Below, piece after piece: positions 45,901 to 57,647 of a stretch of 64,000 nucleotides of DNA (within the stretch, counting starts at the first letter, position 1; each line of letters opens with the position of its first letter). The notes under the pieces were generated by a model, which was not told the origin of the DNA, searched no databases, and was given only the letters and a program-made list of their open reading frames with translations. The stretch comes from Chrysaora quinquecirrha (lineage: Eukaryota; Cnidaria; Scyphozoa; Semaeostomeae; Pelagiidae). The stretch covers positions 145,294 through 209,293 of the forward strand of contig JACTAT010000147.1 of assembly GCA_014526335.1 (NCBI GenBank). The letters are read 5' to 3'. A program made the position numbers and the translations under genes.

Positions 45901-48900
45901 ATTTGCTGCAATATCTCTCCTGTAACCGCCGCTATTTCGGTATTTGAACGCGAAGATGATTCCCTCACTCAAAATATCTACCATTTTCCAGGAAAATGTC
46001 GCGCCGAGTCAAACATCTTTAAAAGGTCTATTGGAAGCTTACATGGCAGCCCAAAGTAAGTGGGGGGAATATCCTGGTTGATAATCGGGTAATTCATTGA
46101 CGAAAGCAGAGATAGCGTTATCATTTCAGCATTGTAAATATTTTTCATATCAACGTAAAAGGTGTTTTGTTGTTTTATGGATTTTAAATTCAGTGCAAAT
46201 AAGTACATTTATACTTACTTTAAGATCCGTGACATCAGCATAACATTTCTGAAAAATTAAAAAGAGAACTTCCTTTACTTTGATATTATTGGGCAAATAA
46301 AGGTGGCTTGAAGAAAACTTCGATGACGCTTCCCAGTAACGTGTGGCTTTGATGAATGAAATCATCAAGCGGGTTTAGGTGTTAGTATCTGAAGTCTCTT
46401 GCATCTTCTAAAATGGTAGACGTAGCAAAGAAATCTCTGTTACCAAGAAATTCACATTCAATAAACAGGAGAGGTTGCAGAAAAAAGAAAAGGAAATAAC
46501 TTAAGAGGTTGACAACTTTAAAATAATTGATGGTACAAAGATGGTTGGTACAAGCGTCACTTTGATTTTAGTGAAAAGTAGCTGAAGAATTTTATATTAA
46601 CATGAAAAATTCAGCAAATAATTAATACTGCATCAAATGGTTATTTCTGAGAAATATGAAATAAAATTCGTTCCTAACAGCCTACCTAAACAGCGTAGTA
46701 CAATTTATAGAGCAAGATAAGCATGGCAATGTTCTTCATTCAGGAAAAACGTCAGTCAAACTCAAATTTAATGATTTCAATTATAAAAATGATTTTCCAA
46801 AAGCTTACAATACTGGACAGTGTAAATTAGCCTATCAACAACGTTTTGTTTGCAACTTCAAATCCAATTTAAAAAAAGACTACTTAAAATCATGCCATGG
46901 CTGTTTTTCTTTCATTCTCTTTCTTTAAGAAAGCGAAAGAAGCTTAACTTACCTCACTTTGCGTGTTATCACTGAACTGGATGTTCCATACACAGGGCAT
47001 TTTATAAACCAGAAAAGGATTGTCTTTTATAACAGCATTGATAATGTCCTGCAACGTAACATTTTCTGTCAAGTCTCCTTATAGACATGTTGCTCATGCA
47101 CGTGCTGTACTTGAATTATATCATTCTTGAAAATGCTTTTAACAATTAAGATGTAGCTAGTTTAGTTAAATCGAAACAATATATTCATTTTCACCAGAAA
47201 AACACTTCTATTAAGTGAAAGATAAGTCTCGAGAATACAATATTCATCATTAGTTGCATAGTTGCGATTTAGCAAAAGAAATACACAAATGATTAACAAG
47301 GTAAAATTTAATGTTAAATTAGACTTGATAACGAGTTCATGCTCAAAAGGTCGTTTTTAAATGATATTAAAAATTTCAACTGGTAAAATAGTTATTTTTA
47401 TTCCTGTCTATTCTTACATTGTGTTGTACCGAACACAAAAAAATTTTTATCCAAAACTTTATGACTTCACTTAGCTTGTGCATTACTTGATTTACTATAT
47501 TGCATTCAACTGATGACAAACATCGTTATGATAGTCATGCTTGAAACGTGTTTTGCCGATTGGAATTAGTAGCTTGTTGTGAAAATTCTGTCATACTTAT
47601 GGAATATTAAATGTTTTGAATAATATCAAGATTTTAATCATTAATCAATAAGTGACTCGATAAACTGGTTAACAGCATTATAGTAGCATTGATGATATCC
47701 TGGAAGGTTAGACTTTTTGTCAAAGTTTCTAAGATTTGTTACTGATCTGTGCTGTACTCCAATTAGAAAGATCAAGATGTTAACCCTTCTTAGAGTAAGT
47801 CGATATAACACCAAGACGGAAACAAAGAACTTTGTCAACGGGTTTATGGCATTCTAATGACTGTCTTGGTCAAACTAGCCACCTAGTTTAGTAACCAAGA
47901 AAATCAATAATAGTTCTAAAATACCTCAAGACAATGGTTTCTACAATCAATTCACATTATACCTGGTCTGCTAGATGTGTGTGAAGCAAATTCATTAATT
48001 CTTTTTCAGCAGTCAATCTCCAAAGATGTGCCCATTTCAAACGTCTCAATTTCTTTAGATCGAGTAAAATTACACCAGTATTGAAGCCACGTCCCTGTAA
48101 GTATTAGAAATAAAACTAAATGACAATGCAACATGGCAAAATGCAGCTTATTTTACAAAAAGAAGTGAACGTTTTTTTGATACAGGACAGAACCAATTCA
48201 GTAAATGATACGTGTTAAAAAACAGAAACGACATACCAAAGCCGGCCATGGTTTATAATTCCTGAACAAATTACCAAGGTACCATTTGCTCTGATTTTCA
48301 ACGAGTCCTACAGCCTTAAAAACAAGACAACCATTTGCACATCCAATAAAAAAGTAAAATAGCTAGTGAAGGGTGGGGACCTTGAGATTTCACTGCAATA
48401 TCGAAAATCTATTCCACTTTTCATTTTGGCTTTTCAAATAAGCAAAAGTCCTTAACTTAAATTCATATTGTTTTCCTATACTAACGTGTCAGCTATCGTT
48501 CACATTTTGCAAGTAGAAAAAGTAACAAAGCGGTATAATATGTCATCTGTGCCAAAACATAGATAGATGTACATTAATGAAGAAACTCAATGGTAAATAA
48601 ATGAAAATGGAGTTACATGTCTGAAAAGTATATAATTGACACAAACAACGTTTTCCCACAAGACGGAAGAAGAAGTTCAGTTAAACAGAGAGAGATTACC
48701 CTAAATGTATATTCTTCTACAAATAACATATTTAAGTGTAAGACCAAAAAACAAATATTTTATCATTTTTTGCAGCGTACCTGTTTTTCTGAGAAATTGT
48801 GAAACTGACTCCAAAGTTCTGCAATATCAGCAAGAAAGAACACATCTGTATCAAGAACAATTGTCTGCAAAAATCATAACAAACATCAGTACCACGAAAG

Positions 48901-51900
48901 GGATCGTCGCTGCTGTTCCTATCGACCGTTGGTTGCATTTTTAAGCTTGTTTATGAAAGTAGGACAATCAAAACGGACTGATAACAAAACAAACGTGCAC
49001 TTATCCTCACGACTGACATTGCTCAAAGGAATGAAACAGGAACAAAATTGACAGCAAGCACTCTTTAATAAAGAAAGTGAGGAACATTCCAAGAGAGCAG
49101 AAATTAGAAGTTAGGCACAACATCCCTGAGGAAGACGAACTTTAATTCTGATAGAATAAGATTTTGTCACTTGCAAGGACTTATCTCAACTTTCGTAATT
49201 TGTTTCTTGATATAAAAAGTCATCCTTCTGGGTAATGTAGGCTAAAACTACCACATTTTGTGGGTAATCGCATATTGAAGCCATTCATATGTGTTGCATC
49301 ACTTTCATGCTAATCAGCTAAATAAGAGGGGAACAATCCTCAGAAGTACTTTAAAATTTAATTTAAAAGCTTTCTTTATTGAAACCTCGGAGCCTTTCTT
49401 CATGGATTTTTGAGCCGTGATTTTGATCTCTTTCTGCGAAAGTTTTTCAATCTTACGATTCGTTGCGATTCTAGTACTGCGGCTGGTTAGTTACTTAGAT
49501 GTTCAAATTAAAGATTGCGAGGGTTCAAATACAAGATTTTCAAAAGAAAAAGCAGCCAGACCTTGTAGTACAATTTTTGCCAAAATTCAGTTACTTCAGT
49601 GCCAGTTACTTTAAAAAGGGCACAAGTCTTGACAAGTTTGTCATTTTTCAGTGAACAAATGTTATCATGCCTTGCTTCATTTACCTTAACGGCTAAAAAT
49701 AGGGTAAGGACTTACCCTGTCAAGAGACTCTGGTAGTAATTCCGTTAACGTCAGTTTCATCAAACCATATACACCAGAGTAGTGCCTGTTTGGTATCCAA
49801 TCAATAAAAGGCTGGAAAATTTAAAACTTTTATACAGTACTTACACAAAACAGAAGGAAAATAGCTACATGGTTATTTTTAAAATTCTTATCACAAAAGT
49901 ATCAAGAAGACTCATTTAAAGAAGAGAATTTTCATTTAAAAGCACAACCGCTACCGAAATAGGATTTATTTTAGCAACTTTATCTTGGTATTTGATAAAA
50001 GCAGGAGGCTAATTAGTTTGTCATGAAAAGGGTAATGTAGTACACTGTGTGATATAAGGAACAGCAGTTTCAGAAAAAAACACAATCAGTGAGATGAAGC
50101 TGCTGCTTCAAAAATATGCATTATCTCATGGAAAACAAAATGTTCTCATGATGTCTGCCTATCTTTGAATTTGTCAGAAGACTGCTTTCAGACAATTTAC
50201 AGGGGGTTACAATAACACCAGTAAAAGAAAAGTGGATTCAGAGAATACAATCCATATTAAGGGAATATTAGCAACTTTGTATTGCCAATCACTGGCAACG
50301 TTGGAAGTAACAGTCTAGCTTTTCTCTCTTAATGGGCTTTCTCAGCTAAGCCTTAGGCCTAGTTTAAAGGTCGCATTTTTGCCGCGTCGAATTAAATCAA
50401 ATTCGCTTCGACAGTAATGCGGCAATATAAGGTCGTGGATTTAAAGGTCGATTGAAATGTTGCCGCATCAAATTGGAAATGGCGCCATTATTTCCACGCA
50501 TGCCCATAATGGCCACAATGGATCAATCCACGGACCATCCTCCAAATCAATTGAATTCGACACAGCACAAATGCGACCTTTAAATTCAGTCGCATTTCTG
50601 CCGTTTGATGCAACAAGACTGGCGATCTACCGCCGCATTTAACACTTTAATGCGGCAGTTGATTTAAAGGTCGTATTTATGTCGCATTTAATTGACACTT
50701 AGTTTCTTTCAGGCTACTTCTTTTAATTCGACGCGGCAAGAATGCGACCTTTAAACTAGGTCTTAGTTAGTGATTTTAAGTCTGACTGAACGTTGGTTGA
50801 TTTTTATTTAGAATTCTATCTCTGCCATTGTTGATTTTTAAGAAAGGAAGAAAAACAAAATATTTACTGTTTATAAAGAAAAATCCCTCTTGAAACATCC
50901 TGGAATCCAAACAGTGAACAAACCACGTGAAAATTGCCACATAGGTTTTCATGAAAAGCTGATTTAGTCAGATTTAGCATGCCTTATATTTTTCTAGCCA
51001 ACAATTACTACGTTGAAAAAAATTTTATTCCTGAAAAATCACCTATTATAATTGTCAATCAAAACAGAGAGTTCAAAAGAATGTTTCACACACAAATTGG
51101 ATTCAATAATTTGCAGCAAGAGGGAAGAATCGGAAAGGTGATCTTAATGTTTTCCTGATTCACTGTTTAATTTTATTTGGTGTGACTAGCTAGATAAACA
51201 GATACATTAAGTTAGATAAAGAATTGAAATATAGAATAACAATGAAGACAAGAGACTCACCCTTGCCTTTTCTGTGTCATAGAATGTTACCAAAACTGTT
51301 TTGAGAGAATGAAAGTATTTTTAAAAAGCTGGCACTAACCAAAGGTACAACCATATATAACAACAAATATACTTAACACAGTTTCGTCCACTGTTTTATA
51401 AGAATTGGATTGCCTTTGAATTCTTTATCAAACCCAAAACAAGATAATCAAATCCTTTTCGAACTGGCATTGATTTGTTCTTGAAAAATGATCTCTTGAA
51501 AAGTTGTCGCTGGTTTCAACAATTTCATAAAGTTTAATGTTTATGTTGTTTATTTGATATGTATGTGGCTGCAGCTCATGCGACAAATGACATATACCTT
51601 GCTGAAGCATCCAAGTCTCAAATAACTTCTTTAATACAAGATTGGCAGATGAATCAGATATAAAATGAAAGTGCAGTGGGTGTTTTCGATAAAAAAGAAT
51701 TGATTTGATCAGTGTAACAACCCTGCGGCTGTCTTTGAATCCAGCACAGACAATTGCAATGTGAAGTACCTGAAAAAAGCAGACTTTATTGCATTTTACT
51801 TTTTAGATTTTTCACAAAAAATAACTGACACTAGAATGCCAGTGCTGAGCCTGTATCATACTTAATAAAATGGGGAACCACCCAAAATGATTCAAACCAC

Positions 51901-54900
51901 CAAAAAAACCCAAAACAAGCCAAAACCACCCAAAACCATCCATAATCAGATCAAAACCACCCAAAACAACCCAGAAATGTCTGATTTACCTTGAAATTAT
52001 TAAGTGGCAGAAAATTCTTTAAAAATCCCCTTGAAATATCATTCCTAACTCTTCAAATTCTACTTTCGTCTTGGGACCTCTTGTTCACATAAAAAGATTT
52101 TACATTGCTATAATCCGAAAGGGTTTTTTTGTTCACAACCTCACTGTAGTATTGAGCATGAAGTTGAGAGATGAAGCACAATCGCTTCAATAAATATACC
52201 ATTGGGAAAGGTATCCATTGTCTGGAAAGCATGTTTTCATTTTCATATCTTAAATAGCTTGCAAGAAAGACTATATCATAACTCAATCGTAGTGATCATG
52301 AAGGCTCTGCTACCACCAAGATGCTACAATTTGTATTAATTAATGGTCTTGCGATGATCGTGCAAAAAGACAGTCTCAAGTCTCGCGATCGTGCGATAAT
52401 CGTACGGCAGTTAACGTTTTGTACTGAATCCAGGCTTTAAAAGCCGCAGTGACTGAATCAACCTCCGAGAGCAGCACACAAAAGATGATTAACAAAGCAC
52501 ATTGTTCATGCTGTTCAAAAAATAATTTACTGCACTGTGATGATGTTTTGCTTAAATCTGAGTATTTTGAAGGGCTTCTCTCCCCTAATAAGTGAAAATA
52601 ACTATTTTAGGTTAGTTTTGGGTGGTTTTGATTTTATTATGGAACATTTTGGGCAGATTTGGATCATTTTGGGTGGTTCAGCTGTGTCTTATAAACAGTA
52701 TAACTTTCCATGTGTGGAGATGTGAAACAAACTCTCTGCAATTTGTACGCAAGCCTAATCTCAGCAATCGCAAAAAAATTAAAACTTAAATTCCTTATGA
52801 AACTGAAATGAATGATTCTAAAGCCCTCACAAATTTAAATGCAAAATTTTTATGGAACAACACTTAAATGCAACAATTCTTGAAGGATAGACATGACATC
52901 GCAAAGCTTAATAAATAATGAAAAAAGGCATTGTTACCTGGCATTTTGCAATACCAAATCCTTGTTTGCAATTACCAAATGTTTTGCTAACTTTATTTTG
53001 CTCTAATTCATAAAGTGCACTTTGAGAGTATGACAGCTCTTCTTTCAGCTTTTTTATGTCATTCTCAAGGTCACCCAACATCACTGCATGACTTTTAGTT
53101 TTTCTTGCTGTTCCAAATGGTAGACTGAATACAGAACCACCAATCTCTCCATTTTTGTGAAAGAATTTATCTGGAAAAGAACAAATCACACAAATTCACA
53201 GTGTGCATTATAGTGGCAGCTGATGCAGTGATAAAAAACACAATAGGTATCCATATTAAGTGTGCCTTAGAGCACGGGTTGGTGAGGACTTTAGAACTAC
53301 ATAATGAAGACCTAAAACCTAAGAACTACAAAGTAAGAACTTTAGACCCTATGTAAGAACTATCAAACTAAGACCTAAGACCAAAAAGCTTCAAAACTAC
53401 CAAATGGTTTCAACTAAGCCTGCAATGCATGAAGCCAGCAGTACGAGATCAGCCATGGGAACGCAGGATTCTTCCTGTGCTGATTCAGACAGGTTTTTAG
53501 TCAGCACAAGTGATGAATTGAATCTTTTCTTGCTATGGCTGATCTTGCACTTAGCTGTCTTTGTAGCAGGCTTCCATAGGTCTTTTGAAATGACTTAAAA
53601 CTGAAAAGCATGTGTCAGCAAAAAGGATATGAATTCTATTTCCCTGGGATTCTTATTGATGACTAACAAAATTTGAAAGCGCAAGGTCGAGATGTGTCGA
53701 TCAATCAAAGCAAGCATAAGATGAGTCAGAAATCACAAGATTGCCAAATTAGTAGTCAGGATTGAATGTTTATATTTTCGATATTAGACCTTCAAGTCAT
53801 GTCTTTTTCAGATAAAAGGGAATTCTAGACTAAAGGAAAAATGGACGGCAATTGTGAGAAGAGTAATACTACTGTACCTATGGTTCTTCATAAAAGGGAG
53901 TTCGACTTAACCCACAAGAAATTTAAGTCTTCACTTTCTTACAATTTTAGGTGCTTTGTGAGAGAATGTTAAGTGTGAGATTTTGTGCTTTATTTTATTT
54001 ACTCCAAAATTTTATTCACTCTACTTTGATAACAATAGAGCAATTGGGACTCCTCGAAAGTGAAGTGTGCAGCTCAATTGACATGGCAAACACCTCAAAA
54101 AGGCAAGGAGATTATGTGGATGGAGGGGTCTATCATGGACCTAGTGAGCTAAAAGCCCTATCAAGACGTCCTTCACAGCATCACAGATCATGTGTGTCAT
54201 GCTCAATCTTGCAATGCAATGTTACACCACGCAACAGCAGTACTGTAAGGGAGTAAAGTATGCAAAATGCAGAAGGAACCACCCTAGAATGCCTGTAATC
54301 TCCAGGGCAATCAGACACCTAAATGATCTGTTGAGTGTCTCAACCATGAATACAGCCCGACAAAGAGTAGAATGGAGGGAGCAGTAACTCATGGTCACCA
54401 AGACATGCAACAGAATGAAGGATGATGATGATGAAAGGTATGGCTTTTGTTTTCTTATAGATTCACGCTAACACCCCAATAAAGCCAGGTTGGAAAACTT
54501 GTCCCCACTCGCAATAACACTCGCGCCTCTCATATTGTTTGACCTATTGTCATGTTAATTAGCCTGTTGTTTTCCCAATCTGCTTGCACTGACACGTCAG
54601 CTGAAGCTTGTTTGTTTTCCAACCTGACAATAAAGTTTCCAATTCAATGTAAGACTTAAAGATCTCTGCCATGGTTATATGCACATCAGATCAGAAGGGC
54701 GTTGAGGTGTTGACTATAGCAAGGGTATACCCAGTGTTTTCTACTGTATACTGTGGTCATGTTTACAGTACAGGTAACTGTAAGACTGATTACAGATTAC
54801 ATTTACTTGTATCTAATTTGGATACAGTAGTGCAACAGTACGGGTTGTCATGCATGTCTATGCTTTTGATACCTTTATAATTTCCAGCGGTGTCCAGTTT

Positions 54901-55008
54901 AGAGCTCATAAAAAGCAGAACAAGCGAACAGCCAACGGAACATACAACCAACACTCGCATCAATCTGTTTAGTTGAAGATTGCAACACTTTTTTGGCCAA
55001 CATAGCAT
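36993..55008 (-). CDS. LARGE1: LARGE xylosyl- and glucuronyltransferase, complete
   Basis: A Golgi bifunctional glycosyltransferase that builds the xylose-glucuronate (matriglycan) chain on dystroglycan, which binds laminin. Twenty-two exons, all joining in phase: 54873-55008, 52938-53170, 51598-51769, 51261-51295, 49716-49811, 48781-48864, 48237-48314, 47963-48094, 46953-47048, 46219-46248, 45301-45407, 45070-45124, 44381-44485, 43470-43551, 41429-41553, 41079-41194, 40300-40333, 39643-39749, 39005-39077, 38364-38491, 37429-37527, 36993-37062. The CDS is 2,193 bp, 730 residues (human about 756). Residues 19-34 form a type II membrane anchor; about 76-105 is a coiled coil. The first (GT8-type) domain has DTD at 229-231 with [16 protein letters not shown]; the second (GT49-type) has DID at 547-549 and [11 protein letters not shown] near the end. 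Both metal-binding DxD motifs are intact. I cannot separate LARGE1 from LARGE2; an invertebrate single gene is likely. Confidence 0.96.
40420..40625. repeat. (AATC)n microsatellite
   Basis: Imperfect AATC/ATCA tetranucleotide repeats with AAAT and GATC variants, inside an intron of LARGE. Confidence 0.9.
40765..41010. mobile_element. MITE, GGACAAAAT-end family, copy 1
   Basis: The ends are inverted: left ACCATGGAAAAAATATAATGA, right (reverse complement) AATCTTGGACAAAATTATGA. The interior carries CCCCTTTCCCCCTTGGATCA and an inverted partner TGATCAACATTGAGTAAGGG. The same family occurs at 61068-61348. Lies between LARGE exons 16 and 17. Confidence 0.65.
41600..41710 (-). mobile_element. tRNA-derived SINE fragment
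   Basis: On the minus strand GTTGAGCGCTGGCGTAGAAA, then a B box (GGTTCGAAAC), gives a tRNA-like D-arm to T-arm layout. It lies in an intron of LARGE, just upstream of exon 15. Confidence 0.55.
42280..42508 (-). mobile_element. pogo/Tigger-like MITE, copy 1
   Basis: The minus strand begins TACAGTTAACATCCGCTATC and continues through GGAAACTGGAATTTGTTCG and CCCCATATAAATATA. The opposite-strand copy is at 55950-56215. The CAGTT start next to TA is typical of pogo/Tigger ends. Confidence 0.7.
44570..44712. mobile_element. Partial copy of the TAGACC-end MITE
   Basis: 44640-44712 (TTCCTTTACTCAAGATATCT, then CCATTTCTAGAAAATTTCGCG) matches the right arm of the element at 45563-46031. Only this half is present. 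Confidence 0.55.
44790..44975 (+). mobile_element. tRNA-derived SINE with (CTTCAC)n tail
   Basis: A tRNA-like head with B box GGTTCGGGCCC at about 44855, a body with CGATTAGTCAACCTACTACT, ACACCATTTCAC, and then CTTCAC repeats. Same family as 29030-29150. It lies between LARGE exons 12 and 13. Confidence 0.75.
45563..46031. mobile_element. MITE with TAGACC inverted ends
   Basis: Arms of about 75 bp, at 45562-45635 and 45955-46031, are inverted copies (left ATAGACCTTTTCAAAGAGG; right, reverse complement, ATAGACCTTTTAAAGATG; both then share GGAAAATGGTAGATAT-like sequence). It lies between LARGE exons 10 and 11. Confidence 0.75.
47640..47840 (-). pseudogene. Decayed duplicate of LARGE exon 9
   Basis: On the minus strand a CAG acceptor-like site is followed by GATATCATCAATGCTACTAT, encoding DIINATI and then a stop. 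Real exon 9 starts GACATTATCAATGCTGTTAT (DIINAVIK). Similarity continues into the upstream intron (both have a CTGTCAAGT/TTGTCAAAG and GTGCTGTACT stretch). It lies between exons 8 and 9. Confidence 0.6.
49465..49540 (+). mobile_element. tRNA-like SINE fragment
   Basis: GGCTGGTTAGTTACTTAGAT followed by GTTCAAATTAAAGATTGCG and a B box GGGTTCAAATAC resembles the tRNA head of a SINE. It lies in a LARGE intron. Weak. Confidence 0.4.
50358..50760. mobile_element. MITE with CCTAGTTTAAAGGTCGC ends
   Basis: Inverted ends of about 40 bp: left CCTAGTTTAAAGGTCGCATT, right (reverse complement) the same apart from a few bases, both leading into GCCGCGTCGAATTAAA. The flanking CTTAG on both sides may be the target duplication. 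It lies between LARGE exons 4 and 5. Confidence 0.8.
51868..52695. mobile_element. Inverted-repeat element with CCACCCAAAA arms
   Basis: 51870-51975 (GAACCACCCAAAATGATTCA, repeated CCACCCAAAAC) and 52605-52690 (its reverse complement, AAAATGATCC, AATAAAATCAAAACCACCCA) form arms around about 630 bp. A 77-codon minus-strand frame inside (52053-52286) is not recognised. It lies between LARGE exons 2 and 3. Confidence 0.65.
53275..53400. repeat. Degenerate AAGAACTACNNA/AGACCTAA repeat
   Basis: Short irregular repeats of AAGAACTAC, ACTAAGACCTAAGACC and AAACTACCAAA in the first LARGE intron. Confidence 0.5.
54050..54440 (+). mobile_element. Possible 3' end of a LINE
   Basis: A plus-strand frame ends in [13 protein letters not shown] and is followed by a (GATGAT)-rich end GATGATGATGATGAAAGG. 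An Arg/Trp-rich C-terminus with a short simple-repeat tail is typical of CR1/L2/RTE-type LINEs. No reverse-transcriptase motif remains, so the call is tentative. Confidence 0.4.
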
Positions 55009-55949
55009 AACTTTTCAAGCCTCTTGATCAATTTCCAAAGTGTTCTTGGCTTCTCTCAAATTCAGTGTCAGTTGAAATGCATCAACAAATAACTTTTCTG
55101 CTACACCATTTTAATTTTCTATCCAAAAACGGCCAGTGAGGCAGTGAGGCTTCTGTTGTCTGAAAGAGAGCAGCTTCCTTTAGTTTTAGGCCTATCTAAT
55201 CTACCACTACTTTAGAAAAGTGGCCGTCAAGCCGATTCATTCATTTGTGTGGCTCTGTAATTGCAAGCTTTTGGGAATTATGTTTGGTTGAGTGGATTAG
55301 ATAGGCTTAGAAGCTCAAATCCAATTGAACCACAATGCATCCGAGATGTCGTTACTTCACCGGAATTCACGAGAGTTCAACAACTGCCTGACTCTGCCAT
55401 CAAAATCTTCATTCATGAAACTTCGTCGTATGGAGGCGCAGCGACATTAACCTTTGCTCCGGCAGATCCGCAATTTTTTACTCAACACTGATGATCAGGA
55501 TTGATCAAAAGCCTCAAATCGCCATTCAACTGCGCCCCGTCGGGGGGTGCCCAGCTTCAAAAACATACCCGGCCTTGTGCGGTAGGGAAATTTACAACAA
55601 GAAACTAGAAAACTAAAATACGTTAACTTTTTCTTCAAGTGACATTATGACTAAAAACTCAAGAGCGCAGAGGATTTTTCGACAGTCATACGTCAGACAA
55701 TTGTTTCTTGAACATGCGTCCACAAACTAACCCAGTTTCTTACAATAGCACTTAACTTAACGAATTGATACAAAAGGTAAAAAAATCAATACTGCAGAGA
55801 TAGATGGTATGTAATTTACATGGCATATAAGATGTCTTTTAGTAAAAGGAAAGCATATAAAAACTACTGGTGACCAGTAACTGGTCCCACTTAAATCGGA
55901 GTTACCTATCAATCAGTCTTATCAAATTGCGGTAATGGAATTTGAAGGT

Positions 55950-56215
55950 CCTACAGTTGACATCCGCTATCTCCAACTTTCAAGGGAAACTGGAATTTGT
56001 TCGAGATAGCGAATGTTCGAAAAAACGGATGCCCCATATAAATATAAAAATTATAGTTCTTAAGTCAGAAAAGGAACCCCTACTAACATGCAGGTTTACT
56101 GATCCCAAATTTCATCAAACAAGTCTGGTATTTTTCAAATAGGAGTCAAAGCTCATCTACTTTCATCCCTACTATTGGTAAAATTGAGATAATTGCGATG
56201 CAGCACATCTCGAAA
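55950..56215 (+). mobile_element. pogo/Tigger-like MITE, copy 2
   Basis: It starts TACAGTTGACATCCGCTATC and contains GGGAAACTGGAATTTGTTCG, CCCCATATAAATATAAAA and, near the end, AAATTGAGATAATTGCGATG. Inverted relative to the copy at 42280-42508. Confidence 0.7.
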
Positions 56216-56679
56216 GAGAAAAGCTTCATCAATCGTATACATGGGTAGCATATCACTTAGCTGCTGCCATTCCCGCTCCGCTAGGCGAACTTATACATAT
56301 TTTCAGCCTGTCTCTTTAGGGGCCGCACACATATGCATTTTCTTGCTTTTGGGAACCAAAAAAGGCTGTCATTTTTGCAAAAACTTGACCTATCTACAGT
56401 ACAAAGCTTACTTGCAAACTGCCTAAAGTCATCCCTACCCATCTCAATTTGCAGCCAAAACAAATCATCAGACATGTATTTTAATACTGTCTAGACTAAA
56501 TGTCAATGCGTTAATGATTTGGAAATTAATGGATTATGTTACTAGGTGACCATAAAATCTTGTATCCTGCGTTTTTCACTGTTTCAATGAACTTTTGTGA
56601 AATTTGAGCTATTTAATATGATCAACTGTTAGAATACGAGACACTGTTGTTTGATATAATTATCAAGTGTCTGGAATGC

Positions 56680-56860
56680 GTCTGGAATACTGGAATGCAT
56701 TCCAGTGTTGGAATACTGGAATACCATTCCAGTAATCACTGGAATTATTCCAGTATTGACTGGAATATCATTCCAGTATTCCAGTATTCCAGTGTATTCC
56801 AGTATTCAAGTGTATTCCAGTATTCCATTCCAGTATTCCACATTCCATGTTTTCAAGATA
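56680..56860. repeat. Palindromic TATTCCAG/CTGGAATA repeat
   Basis: About eighteen TATTCCAG, ATTCCAG or CTGGAAT motifs occur in both orientations within 180 bp, so the stretch can fold on itself in many ways. Confidence 0.85.
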
Positions 56861-57647
56861 GCCATATAAGAACCTAAGCGTCTTACTAAAGCCTGTCTAG
56901 GATCTTATGTAATGAGGTGTGTACCATAATCAGGGTGGATGTTGAAAGGAGGGTAATAAGAAACTGCAAGGGAAAATGAGGCCCCGCAATATAGCATGGC
57001 TTAAGGTAAAGCAGCTTAAGCATGTTCAATTTTTTCTATGTTCTGAATGCAATGCGTTTGGAGCACATGAAAGACATTAACCCAAGCACAAATTGCATTC
57101 AAAACCCAGTTTAGTGATTCGAGTCTCTTTATTTAGAACCTCTTTGGATATCAGGCTTTTTATTGCTTCTTACTGAAATGCTCCTTATTTATTTGGAAGA
57201 AAGTATATAATTTCAGGCTGTAGTTTTTTAAAATGAAGCAAATGAAGTTGCGTATGAGCGGGTTTTTAGGCTACTGTAATTACAAGACGAGCAACCTAAG
57301 AAGGCTTCAATTAGTAAGTTATTTTCAACCACAAGTATTATAATATTTCATACAATCCGAATTTAATAAAGGATAGGCGGAACCGCTTGTCATCCGTGCC
57401 CTTTGTGTAATACAAACGGATGGCGAATAGACCATTGATTTTGTACGATCTACAGAGTTCATAATTTAGTTACGACACGCATACGTACACGCATACGTAT
57501 ATGGTATCCATTAAAAAGCGAGATTTTTTAGCCGTAAATTGTAAACTTATCCACCGTCAGTCTTCATTTATCTTTAATTATCATGGAACATAACTTGTTC
57601 CTCTGGGTCACTTACATTCAAATAGACTATAGGAAAACGGATAAAAG

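Larger units (their letters stand above)
55009..57647. other. Intergenic between LARGE and the PHRF1-like gene
   Basis: 5' flank of LARGE and 3' flank of the next gene. 55187-55206 and 55290-55309 form an inverted pair (GGCCTATCTAATCTACCAC / GTGGATTAGATAGGCTTA). A 76-codon plus-strand frame at 55261-55491 is not recognised. No TATA box or CpG-rich promoter could be assigned. Confidence 0.5.

Noticed and set aside
55261..55491. 76-codon plus-strand ORF as a gene
   Set aside because: No recognised domain, no splice or promoter context, and it overlaps a small palindromic repeat.
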